From positions 1 to 10,982 of the forward strand of contig UZAE01014962.1 of assembly GCA_900617975.1 (NCBI GenBank): a DNA stretch of 10,982 nucleotides. Direction: 5' to 3'. Under the pieces are notes generated by a model. That model worked only from the letters and a program-made list of their open reading frames with translations, made no database searches and was not told the origin of the DNA. Shown here piece after piece: positions 1-7,402 of this stretch. Position 1 is the first letter of the stretch. Every line of letters starts with the position of its first letter. The DNA comes from Rodentolepis nana. Taxonomy: Eukaryota; Platyhelminthes; Cestoda; Cyclophyllidea; Hymenolepididae. The position numbers were made by a program, and so were the translations under genes.

Positions 1-84
1 CACCCTTGGGGGAAGCTGAAGTCAAAGATTAAGGGCTAATGATAAATATCATAAAGCCTGCCATTTGAAATAAATAAATAAAAA
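1..84 (+). mobile_element. 3' end of a family 1 short retroposon, cut by the window edge
   Basis: This stretch matches the 3' block of the other family 1 copies. It shows a diverged GAAGC...GAAGTCA segment, then GGGCTAATGATA, then GCCTGCCATTTGAAATAAATAAATAAA. The AAAT repeat at about 66-81 is the 3' tail, so the element runs 5' to 3' on the + strand and its head lies before the window. The same block is seen on the opposite strand at 10364-10440 and 1643-1720. Because the 5' side is missing, no target-site duplication can be tested. Confidence 0.8.
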
Positions 85-210
85 TTAGCTGTTACATTGA
101 TTAAGGGCGACTTAATTGTCAATATGAGGATAATTTCATGGTTTAAAAAGCTTTGCAAAATCAGGGGCAAACAGTAGAAATAATTTGGATGAGAGTATGT
201 TAGTGTTCAA

Positions 211-522
211 AGTGAGCACACTGGACTTTCTTTTACCTGGAGCACTCTGGGTAACGCATACTCATACTGTAAAAAGTCAATTAACTGAGAGTTGGCTTAA
301 ACAACAATGATCCGGCTGTTTGTCATATTCCACAACTTCCACAGTACTCACCACACCTTTTTCCTCTACCTTTGCGTCTGTTTTTTTATTCCTGCGAACC
401 ACTCTTCTGTTTCTCCTTCCGACGTTTTGAGACTTTGATGTCCTCCCCCCCTCCCCCCCCCCCCCCCTCGAAAATCCCGTAATTAAAAAGACAAATGATA
501 ACAATAAAAACGTTGATATTTA
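211..522 (+). mobile_element. Family 1 short retroposon, full length but decayed
   Basis: The copy aligns along its length with the copy at 3598-3922. Shared landmarks are the head (ACCTGGAGCACTCTGGGTAA, then CATACTCATAC), the AAAAAGTC-ATTAACTG segment, a CGGCTGT-TGTCA segment, CAGTACTCACC, a pyrimidine-rich middle, and TTTGATGTCC just before the C tract. The 3' block after the C tract is strongly decayed: many G and C positions of the family are A or T here, but ATGATAA and AAAACG remain in register. No clear AAAT tail or target-site duplication is left, so this looks like an old insertion. It has no coding potential; the minus-strand open frame across it is incidental. Confidence 0.75.
445..467. 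repeat. Poly-C tract inside the retroposon copy
   Basis: Seven C residues, one T, then fifteen C residues. It sits at the place where the other family 1 copies carry a short C-rich stretch (about CCTATCCCTC or CCTTCCCCC), so it appears to be a local expansion of a tract native to the element. The minus strand is a long G run. Tracts of this kind are also prone to sequencing length error. Confidence 0.9.
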
Positions 523-636
523 AGAGAGAATTGAAGATTTGACATCGGGAGATGGAGCGAGACAATCTAAAAGAATCCTACGTAAACTGGCCTCAAGAAT
601 TATGATGTAAACCTCTGTTTCATGTTGAATTTCCTC

Positions 637-819
637 TCAGTTATGCATTGCCATCATCAGCTTCCTCTTCCTAGGGGAAGACTGACAACAACTTTTCCCA
701 TGATTTGGGAGCCATCCGCATTTCCCGAAATTCCCGCAACAAGGAAAAAGAGGTCTATAGGTTGGTAGCTCATCTTTGACCTTGTGTTGATCTCTCCACC
801 AGTGTCTTCTCACCTCCAT
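637..819 (-). CDS. Cysteine-rich small ORF, 60 residues, unknown function
   Basis: An ATG-started frame of 60 codons. The start context is favourable for a eukaryote, with A at -3 and G at +4 (GAAATGG). The peptide is not low complexity: it has a basic, Trp-containing N-terminal part, then cysteines at residues 27, 28, 34, 44 and 45 within a Gly/Asn/Lys-rich stretch, and a basic PRKRK near residues 49-53. No signal peptide or membrane segment is visible, and I do not recognise the family. The local DNA is richer in G+C than its surroundings. It could be a true small protein, an exon of a larger minus-strand gene (a CTTAG acceptor-like site lies just upstream), an old repeat fragment, or chance; a 60-codon frame is not rare by chance in 11 kb. 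Confidence 0.2.
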   Translation of the reverse strand: MEVRRHWWRDQHKVKDELPTYRPLFPCCGNFGKCGWLPNHGKSCCQSSPRKRKLMMAMHN

Positions 820-851
820 TTCTTTTGTGAAACTCTAAGAATACCGAAAAT

Positions 852-868
852 CCCTCTCCCTCCCTCCC
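852..868 (-). promoter_or_regulatory. G-quadruplex motif
   Basis: The minus strand reads GGGAGGGAGGGAGAGGG: four runs of three G with loops of 1, 1 and 3 bases. This fits the standard intramolecular quadruplex pattern with very short loops. It lies 33 bases upstream of the ATG of the minus-strand small ORF at 819, where it would fall in the 5' untranslated region or promoter if that ORF is used. The folding call rests on the motif alone. Confidence 0.5.
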
Positions 869-1173
869 TCTCAAACACGCACTCCCTCCTTTGTGTTGTA
901 GTTGGTGTTCAATAAAATGATGGTTTAGATTCATTGAGCGATTCACCATTAAATTTTGCTTTCTTTCCTACCCAACATTAGTTTAGCATCTACCTGGAGC
1001 TATCTAAATCAACTCTTCCCACTGCGTAGATTTAAATACGCCCACTTTTGGCAAGTGGTATTTCAATAGCTCTTTTACTTGCATCCTTTTTATGCTCATT
1101 ATCGTTGTCTTTGAAGTTGTGCGGCGAGGCTACTCATAGGTACCTTTCTACCGAAACTCAAACATACATTTGT

Positions 1174-1191
1174 TTCTTCTTCTTCTTCTTT
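1174..1191. repeat. Short (CTT)n microsatellite
   Basis: About five CTT units in a T-rich stretch. The plus-strand open frame that crosses it becomes a run of Phe codons, which is a sign of simple sequence and not of a gene. Confidence 0.85.
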
Positions 1192-1329
1192 AAAAAGAAT
1201 ATTCAGTTATCATCCCCAATTGAAGCTAATCAGTACTGACCAAATAGGTTGACAAAGGTTTTGCAATATTTTTGATCGATTTTAGAATAGGTCTATTTTT
1301 TTACCAACTGTCATTTGATATTTAGGTCT

Positions 1330-1420
1330 TTTAGTGCCGTCTCCTCAACCCAGAGCATTCACTGAGGAGCCAAGGCATGGAGGAGAGCTCACTCGATTGA
1401 TCGCATGATCATGCCTCTTA
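1330..1420. other. GC-richer island with a stem-loop and a 12-bp palindrome, unidentified
   Basis: This short stretch stands out from the AT-rich surroundings. It holds a perfect 7-bp inverted repeat, CTCCTCA at 1341-1347 and TGAGGAG at 1363-1369, with a 15-base loop. It also holds the perfect palindrome GCATGATCATGC at 1403-1414. The minus strand stays open for roughly 23 codons across it. It may be a remnant of a third repeat family or of coding sequence, but I cannot name it. Confidence 0.3.
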
Positions 1421-1642
1421 AGAAATGATTGTTTCCCATCTGAATTGAATTTCACCCTGTTTAATTATGTCATTTGCTTGAAAACCTTTCTGAGATTGTT
1501 TAAACCGTGAAGTGATATGGCGCTTTCCAGATAACCGTAAAGAAATCAGTGATCTGATTTGGAAATCCTCAGAGGTCACATATGATTCATCCACTATCGA
1601 GTGAACATTCTCGGGATTTCTACGTAACCCCCTTTTTAAAAA

Positions 1643-1720
1643 TTTGTTTATTTATTTATTTCAAATGGCGGGAGTTTTGATAGTTATCATTAACCCATTA
1701 GTTGACTTCGGGCTTCACAG
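1643..1720 (-). mobile_element. Family 1 type 3' block and AAAT tail, joined to a LINE fragment
   Basis: On the minus strand this is CTGTGAAGCCCGAAGTCAAC, then the TAATGATAACTATCAAAAC block, then CCATTTGAAATAAATAAATAAA. It is the best preserved 3' block beside the copy at 10364-10440. Instead of the family's pyrimidine-rich middle, the sequence directly 5' of it on the minus strand is reverse transcriptase coding sequence in the same orientation. A protein-to-tail order matches a LINE 3' end. See the adjoining entry at 1715-1987. Confidence 0.85.
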
Positions 1721-1987
1721 ATGCTTAATACCAATCTTTGCCAATTTTAGAATTAGCTTCTCTTTCCATACTAAGTCATATGCTGATTTGAAATCGACGA
1801 AAACAGCCGTAAGGGTATTTCTAGCATCAAGGGCATCTTTGATGTGTTGGGAGAAAGTGGCTACTTGTTGGTTCGTTGATCTTTGTGGCCTAAAACCTGC
1901 TTGTTCACTCCTAAGAATATTGTTAGTCTCAAGGAACCAGGTCAGCCTCCTGTAACAGCTAAGTCTAAAGTCGAATATGACAGCTAA
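1715..1987 (-). pseudogene. Non-LTR retrotransposon (LINE) reverse transcriptase fragment
   Basis: The minus-strand frame is open for 90 codons and ends in a TGA formed inside the retroposon tail. It reads as the N-terminal part of a LINE reverse transcriptase. RLTWFLETNN lies at about residues 14-23, EQAGFRPQRST at 28-38, and AVFVDFKSAYDLVWK at 61-75. In the last block Asp65 is in the position of the first catalytic aspartate of the RT palm (motif A). Family knowledge: QAGFR...RST and F-D-KSAYD blocks typify Jockey/I/R1-like and related LINEs of invertebrates. Residues 1-12 fit less well, so the element sequence may start near 1960. Motif B, the YxDD box and the endonuclease are absent, so the piece is dead: truncated at the 5' end and internally deleted or recombined at 1720. 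The frame itself has no stop or shift, which suggests moderate age. Confidence 0.85.
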
Positions 1988-1990
1988 CTA

Positions 1991-2842
1991 TTACTGAATT
2001 CAAACGAATTAATAAATGACGCATTTTGCCGTAGTAAATGGCACACTATGTTCGAAACTCTTCTTGCAAATTTTACTCTCTATCATTAACAGGGTTATGG
2101 TGGAAATTTGTCAACATGTTGCTACTTCCACTAATTTCTTCTCGTAATTCTTTCTAACACTCCTTACTTTACAAAAGAGCTCGATGGATTTGACAATTTC
2201 AACTATTATTTCCAGATGAGTTATAGTTGGGATTTTTTCTAACGATATCACTGGTCTCTGGAACTAAGCAAGATACTCACCGAAGCACTCAAGTATTTGA
2301 GATTGTGTTAAGTCTTTGTTCCAATAATTTTGGAATATCCACCCACTTATTTCCGTATAAATATTCATTCACACTTTAAAATAAAATGCAAAAAAAATAA
2401 AGAATAATTTTGCCCCTCTCTGCTGATTTAGGATTGTGCCCATTATCAACCTCTGGGAGAACAACAAGCATTTAATTTGGCACTGATTCTGCTCCGTAAT
2501 CTGGGCGATGAATCATACAACTTCAATTCTGCCACAACCTGAAACTAAAAAAAATTAAAAGAATTAAGACCTTCTAAAAACTTAAATTTGCACTCAGTAT
2601 CACTTCCATTCCCACCACCTTCAATCTCCCCCCCCCCACGCCAAACCTTCCGAAATTTTCAAATTATGAAAAGTTGTTATTTTTTAATAACATGGTTGTC
2701 AATCAACTGGTGAGGCATATGATGGAGATATTTTACAGATTCATTCAATTTTAACTTACCGTATAATCACTATTAGAAAAGGAATTGCCTTGGCAATACT
2801 CAAAGGCCTCTACGCCTCCATCCAGTTGCAATATGTTTANGT
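1991..2842. other. AT-rich stretch without a recognisable gene
   Basis: No convincing coding frame, RNA gene or repeat copy was found here. It contains A-rich runs near 2388-2400 and 2548-2560, a C run at about 2628-2638, and a single ambiguous base (N) at 2840. Confidence 0.6.
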
Positions 2843-2848
2843 TTTATT
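2843..2848 (-). terminator. Possible poly(A) signal for the minus-strand exon
   Basis: AATAAA on the minus strand, about 97 bases past the TGA of the open frame at 2945-3199. The spacing suits a 3' untranslated region, but AATAAA is common by chance in DNA this AT-rich. The N at 2840 is just beyond it. Confidence 0.25.
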
Positions 2849-2944
2849 TTCACGTTTTTTGTACTAAATTTAAATGCAATGTTGTAGCCGCCACTTGTCT
2901 CAAAATCAAGGACTCAAAGTTATGATTTGCTAGCCAATTAAGTT

Positions 2945-3199
2945 TCAACGACACAGGAAATACTCCACAGGAATTTTGCAAAGAAATTTCTTCCACTCTT
3001 CTGCTTTAAGAAAGAAATTCACCAGGGAGGCTTCTGTATCGTCCGTGAACGTCGTGGCATGTTGGTCAACAAACTTGCTTTCAAAGCTACATTTAATGCG
3101 GACTCCTGCGAAGGAACTTTCGAAAAGTTCGTGAAAATAACGGGGCATATTCCTACGATCTGAGTCATCAAGCTCAACAGTATAGTGTACAGAATTTTG
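2945..3199 (-). CDS. Candidate terminal coding exon, unknown protein
   Basis: On the minus strand a pyrimidine-rich stretch ending in AACTTTTAG looks like a 3' splice site. Directly after it the frame stays open for 84 codons to a TGA at 2945-2947. The reading is protein-like in composition, mixing charged, aromatic and aliphatic residues without low complexity. Features include VELDDSDRR near residues 8-16, an aromatic-rich segment (YFHELFESSF) at 21-30, an acidic TDDTEAS stretch at 52-58, and a Lys/Trp/Phe-rich C terminus. An internal ATG gives a 67-residue version. No motif or signal peptide is recognised. The frame upstream of the acceptor is closed by that TAG, so an upstream exon would be needed. 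I see none in the window. It may be a real last exon, a gene relic or a chance frame. Confidence 0.3.
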   Translation of the reverse strand, partial: QNSVHYTVELDDSDRRNMPRYFHELFESSFAGVRIKCSFESKFVDQHATTFTDDTEASLVNFFLKAEEWKKFLCKIPVEYFLCR

Positions 3200-3239
3200 C
3201 TAAAAGTTGGGCAAGTAAATGTCATTGCTAAAATAATCT

Positions 3240-3586
3240 AGAATAAAGCTCTATTTTGATGCCTTTCTTCTAATCTAGGCGGACTTAATGATGTGTGTGA
3301 AGTAGGATTTCCCTATAAAGGGGGAATTCGACGTAATGGAGCATTGAGGAATAGAAGGGTCGTTAATGCCTTATCACATAGTATTTCAAAATTCTCAAGG
3401 TTCTCATAATATTCAATTCTCATAAAAATGCCTTATGTGCGTTAACTTCAATATCAAACCAAACTCAATTAGCCCTGCTGAATTATTATTTACAAGTAGA
3501 TAGCATAATCACTCTAGATGGGATATTGATAATTTGTCCTACGAGACGCATGCTGACAATAAACTGATTTTAATAAGCCATTTAAG
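3240..3586. other. AT-rich stretch without a recognisable gene
   Basis: Nothing beyond chance motifs was seen, such as a TATAAAG at 3314-3320 with no gene after it. The right end is the target-site flank of the retroposon that follows. Confidence 0.55.
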
Positions 3587-3597
3587 ATTTTACTATG
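3587..3597 (+). repeat. Target-site duplication, 5' copy, of the 3598 retroposon
   Basis: ATTTTACTATG here matches ATTTTCACTATG at 3923-3934 with one extra C in the second. The pair brackets the retroposon exactly at its head and just past its tail, as expected of target-primed reverse transcription. Confidence 0.65.
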
Positions 3598-3922
3598 AGA
3601 GTGGGCGATAGACTTACCTCCACGTGGTGCACCCTGGGCAACGTATACTCATACGGCAAAAAAGTCTATTAACTGGCAGTTGACTTCTGACCTCAAACTA
3701 CAATGGCCCCGCTGTATGTCAATTTCTAACACCTCCACGGTACTCACCTCTCTTTTTTCTCCGCTTTTGTGTCTGTCTGTCTCTTTTACATCTTTGAATC
3801 TCTCTTCTGCTTCGCCTCTCGAATTTCTCTCACTTTAATGTTCCTATCCCTCTGTGAAGCCCGAAGTCAGCTAAGGGGCTAATGATAATGATCAAAACGC
3901 ATGCCATTTGATATAAGCAAAT
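3598..3922 (+). mobile_element. Family 1 short retroposon, full length reference copy
   Basis: This is the most complete copy, about 325 bp. In order it has:
- a head GAGTGGGCGATAGACTTACC;
- overlapping palindromes CCACGTGG (3620-3627) and GGTGCACC (3626-3633);
- CAACGTATACTCATACGGC and AAAAAAGTCTATTAACTGGC;
- a pyrimidine-rich middle with TGTCTGTCTGTCTC near 3769-3782;
- TGTGAAGCCCGAAGTCAGCT, then the GGGCTAATGATAATGATC block;
- CCATTTGATATAA as a decayed tail.
The imperfect 11/12-bp flanking repeat marks it as an independent insertion. There are no tRNA-type A and B boxes that I can see, so it is not an obvious tRNA-derived SINE. It carries no protein gene. It could also be a non-autonomous deletion derivative of a LINE. 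Confidence 0.85.
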
Positions 3923-3934
3923 ATTTTCACTATG
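3923..3934 (+). repeat. Target-site duplication, 3' copy, of the 3598 retroposon
   Basis: ATTTTCACTATG, matching 3587-3597 apart from one inserted C. It lies directly after the A/T-rich tail of the element. Confidence 0.65.
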
Positions 3935-4291
3935 TGTGCATTTTATATTAAAAAAAAATAAAATTGTCATGGTTCCAATTTCATGCATTGAGAGGAGAAA
4001 GTCATATCAAGTAACTGGAAATAGACTGCAGTGAAATACGCTATGAAATATCACACCAAGAAGTATGTAAAATTCCTTCTGATATCAACTTCTAACATGC
4101 GATTTAGGGAGGCAAATTAAACGCCTCAAATAATTACGCCAAGTAGTTTAGAGATGTGTCTACCTCTTGATTGGCATTCCCTCACCTTATACGTGACATC
4201 GCATTTGGTACAACTAAGTACGCTAATTCGCCAAAACTTTGGACTGCATAAATTTTTTTGCGGTTAAATAATTATCACTTTGTGGCATAGT

Positions 4292-4549
4292 ATGTGGAAT
4301 CAATTTGTTTCGACAAATTTTGATGTACTTAGAATTCGCCTTTCTTTGGCTCATTTGGGGAATTTAATAAGAGCTTCAATAAACGTTATACTCACTACGC
4401 AACAGCTTCGTCTACCCCATGGAGATATGTTAGCTTATTCCGAGAGCCTTTCCACACTAGGGTACCTCTCTAAAGAGATTGTTGTGGATAAGTTAAGGCT
4501 AAGTCCTGTGGCAATCGGCTACATAATTGGTGACCTTGACGTGATCTGA
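4292..4549 (+). CDS. Weak ORF, 85 residues, unknown
   Basis: The frame from the first ATG at 4292 to a TGA at 4547-4549 has 85 codons, with an in-frame TAA upstream at 4265. The local DNA is somewhat richer in G+C than the flanks, and the peptide is leucine-rich with varied composition (for example LRLPHGDMLAYSES in the middle). No motif, signal peptide or family is recognised, and the start context is poor. A frame of this length is expected by chance about once or more in a window this size, so I list it only as a candidate. Confidence 0.12.
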   Translation: MWNQFVSTNFDVLRIRLSLAHLGNLIRASINVILTTQQLRLPHGDMLAYSESLSTLGYLSKEIVVDKLRLSPVAIGYIIGDLDVI

Positions 4550-4940
4550 ATACTCAACTTAAATCGATACAAGCACAAGTAATTGACTTTGACCACAATT
4601 TGTTACGTTTTTAGAGGCTAGTAGTATTAAGTTAAATTCCATAAAAAATGGCAAATTTAATGGCAATTTTTTTATGTGATTATAAATAGATGAGTTCATA
4701 CATTTTTAATTTCTTTGAAAAATTTCCATACAATTGGAAAAATTTCTTTCAATTTTTTTCCTTTCAGTTAAATAAATGACTGGAAAAATGATTTGAATTA
4801 TAATAATCATCTATACGTTTGTATATGTCCTTCTAAAATTCTAATTTGTTGATTTTTGGCATTTCTATAATAAAGATGAAATCTAGTCACTTCCATATTT
4901 TCTCTTGACTATTTAATTGAATGGCAAATTAAAATTCACC
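4550..4940. other. AT-rich stretch without a recognisable gene
   Basis: Strongly A/T-rich with several T and A runs (for example near 4668-4676 and 4755-4763). No coding frame or repeat copy is visible. Confidence 0.6.
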
Positions 4941-4970
4941 TAATGGAATGCTAATACGTAGCATCCATTA
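4941..4970. repeat. Strong hairpin (near-perfect inverted repeat)
   Basis: TAATGGAATGCTA (4941-4953) and TAGCATCCATTA (4959-4970) are reverse complements apart from one extra A in the left arm. This gives a 12-bp stem with a single-base bulge and a 5-base loop, ATACG. It lies outside any gene candidate. It could be a remnant of a small palindromic element or a structured RNA stem, or it could have arisen by chance. Confidence 0.6.
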
Positions 4971-6170
4971 ACTTAAACAAACTTCACTTCCGGATGCAGA
5001 AAGGGAATGACATTCTGTTTTCACTACTGATTGGACTGTTCTTTTGACTTTAAGTTACCTTGAAAATAAGATGAATTTTGTTCTCTCCGAATAGGCTACT
5101 CGCCAAAAAACAATCCCTCTGAAATTATCTTAGACACCAGAAGATAGTGAATCAAATTAGTGCTAAAAAGTTGAAGGCTTTATGCGCAGTCATCAGGTTC
5201 TGGTAAAAATCAGCACATGACCTTTATTCGATCAGGCAATTGTTGTACTTATTTTCATTATAATTTTTTTGACATAAATAATAATGCCTTAAACGGGCAC
5301 AGACACATCTTTCTATGCGGTGCTTATTCAATATTAATAAGGGAAAGGAACCTCGACGATGCTCTAGGGATTTTAGGAAAGAACTGTGTCTTTTCGGAGT
5401 CTCATTTATCCCCAATTACTGCCATTATTCACTGCAAGGTTTATGCTTAATTGATTTATATAATGATTACCGACAGTGTATTGCATTTTACTTTGACAAT
5501 TGGCTATTTTTATCAACATAAAAGTGACATGTTATTAATTAGGAAAAGTTGGTGTAGATTTGATCTAAATATATGATAGTGACTCCAACTGTTTCACTAC
5601 ATTGTTTAAAAATAAATTGCAAATATTCAGAGCTTGAGTATGCTTTAAAATCTAAATGAAAGTTGCCAATAAAGTTTTATGCGAACGTTTGTAATTGTCA
5701 CCAGTAAACCCAAACTATGACAACTGATTGCTCTATTCACTTTTCACAGGTTTTGTCAAATGAAAAGAATGATTTTAATTGCCTAATTTTATCTTTTTCA
5801 AAAGGGAAAATTTAACTAGAAATTATTTCAAAAAATGACCATATTTTCAATTCCATCAATTAAATTTTATTACTTATATTACTTTCAACATTCAGAAATC
5901 GGTTTCAATAATCTACCGAAATAGTTTTATTCAGCTAAAATTTGAATAATGGGAGTCATAAAATTAAGAAATATTGTTTGCACCCATGGGGTTTATTTTG
6001 CTGTCGATTTAAAAATGTAATGAAAATTAGGTGACAAGTTGGAGCGTGAACTTACCTTGGGATAACTTTAGTTTTGAGGTCAAACCAATTTGGATTTACG
6101 TCTGTTGGCAATGTAAATTAAAGTCATGTGTGCCAATTGTATTAATAAAGGCATATTTTTTTAAAACGCA
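4971..6170. other. Long AT-rich stretch without a recognisable gene
   Basis: The open frames around 5217-5521 lie in several overlapping frames on both strands with no protein-like signature, so I do not call them. Nothing else stands out beyond simple A/T runs, a 6-bp inverted repeat (TATCTT/AAGATA) near 5128-5147, and CCCATGGGG near 5983. Confidence 0.6.
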
Positions 6171-6389
6171 TTTATAACAAATGGTAGGCTTTATGATAGT
6201 TACTATTAACTCTTTAGTTGACTTGGGGCTTCACGGAGGGGAGGAACATCAAAGTCACAAAAGTGGATATATTTGTAGGGGTACAAAAGAGGGAATCACA
6301 GATGTGAAAGAGACAGACAGACAGTAAAAGTCAAGGTAAGGTGAGTACTGTGAAAGTGGTGGAATATGTCGAGCATTATTATTTATTAT
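6171..6389 (-). mobile_element. Family 1 short retroposon, 5' truncated
   Basis: The minus strand matches the family from the CGACATATTCCACC segment, through CAGTACTCACC, the TGTCTGTCTGTCTC stretch, TTTGATGTTCC and CGTGAAGCCCCAAGTCAACT, to the AACTATCATAAAGCC block and CCATTTGTTATAAA. The first 120 or so bases (the palindromic head) are missing. 5' truncation is the usual outcome of incomplete LINE-driven reverse transcription. The 5' boundary is blurred, because the sequence passes into simple AT repeats near 6374-6389. No clear target-site duplication was found. Confidence 0.8.
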
Positions 6390-6440
6390 ATAAATTATAT
6401 TATTTATTATAAATTTATATTATTTATTATTATTTATAAA
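6374..6440. repeat. AT-only low-complexity tract (ATTATTTATT type)
   Basis: Iterated TTATTTATTAT and TAAATTATA units, almost free of G and C. It abuts the truncated 5' end of the retroposon at 6171-6389. Confidence 0.8.
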
Positions 6441-7134
6441 TTTTAATTGATAGTGCACCGCTTCAAAGTTAATTTCTGAATTTATTACTGTCTGCTATTG
6501 TTCTCCTGAAATCTTTTTTACTGTTCGCGTTCACATTATTACCTATTATGCTCGTCAAAAAAATTAATCGTAATTTCTTAAAAACTAGTCCACTGCACCT
6601 ATTGGTTCACCGGAATCGGCGCAAATTCAAAGCGTTCGAAAAGTGGCAAGATAGTGGGAATTTTTGACATACTTGAATTTCTCCTTGGATTACGAATATT
6701 TACATTTCGTAAAATTTAGATCAATAATTGAAGAGATGTTTAAGTAAATTGCGCGAGTACCAAAGTTGTCACCCTCCAGCTGACATCCTCGTAAAAGCTG
6801 AACTCCGAATTCCACGTCCACATTCAACTTGAAATTGTATAATTGCTTATTATAACTACCAGATCTCCCTATGGCGTCAAAATAACTATAATTTTATAAA
6901 GTCGTGTTTTTTTATTTCATAGCCGTTTTATGACTTTCATATGGAGTCTCGCAGACTTAATGCTTTTTTCGCACAGTAGGCGCTAATCCTCCCGGGATAA
7001 ATTATTTAACCATTTGATTACCAATTTCGTTCTGACAATTCTTCATTAAGTTTAAATATTCTTTTTTTTCAAATTCTGCAATGAATCTACCGTTTTGCGA
7101 AAAAGTAATCATCCTCATAAGTTGGTAGAGTAAG
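6441..7134. other. AT-rich stretch without a recognisable gene
   Basis: A 39-codon ATG frame at 6548-6667 (+) encodes a basic peptide across a slightly GC-richer patch. It has no recognisable motif and is too short to call. The rest shows nothing. Confidence 0.5.
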
Positions 7135-7402
7135 TGTAGCGGATTGCTCAGAAATCTTTGTGGCAGATTCACCTATGTCTAGTTAGATCCCCCAGAACTT
7201 GCCAAGCTACAGCCCAACTATAGAGGAAACAGGCGTATCACACGGAACACGTTTATTTGAGAAGTGTAATGTGGCAATAGTTTACACGTTGTAAGGTTAG
7301 TTATAGTAAAAATGATGGATCCACTTAAACAAACGGAGGCTTCTGATTGATCATTGGTTGTGCGCACATGCGATCGTGTGTTAGGTGATGACGTGTCCCA
7401 CA
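7135..7402 (-). mobile_element. LTR-like repeat, copy 1 (probable solo LTR)
   Basis: The 268-bp unit starts TGTAGCGGATTGC and ends GTGTCCCACA on the plus strand, so either strand shows TG...CA ends. It aligns with the unit at 8336-8632. Shared blocks are CAGAAATCT-TGGCAGATTC, AAGCTA-AGCCCA, CACGGAA-A-GTTTATT and TGATGA-GTGTCCCACA. An AATAAA on the minus strand (7252-7257) is kept in both copies, and the part on its far side is the more divergent. That fits a minus-strand LTR beginning TGTGGGACAC, with a variable U3 and a conserved R/U5. A 23-bp segment present in copy 2 near its start is missing here. The flanks share only AAG, so the duplication is unclear. No coding sequence is attached. 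Confidence 0.6.

Noticed and set aside
277..504. 75-codon minus-strand open frame
   Set aside because: It lies across a decayed retroposon and its poly-C tract (a Gly run in translation), so it is a by-product of the repeat.
3866..3900. Possible hammerhead ribozyme core in the retroposon 3' block (CTAATGA...CAAAAC)
   Set aside because: A hammerhead needs CTGANGA and GAAA. The G of the first box and the G of the second are not there in any copy, and no flanking stems fit.
5217..5521. Three overlapping open frames on both strands
   Set aside because: They overlap in competing frames, show no motif or composition change, and are of a length expected by chance.
6548..6667. 39-codon basic ORF with ATG
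   Set aside because: Short, with no motif; such frames are frequent by chance. It is noted only inside the gene-free stretch entry.
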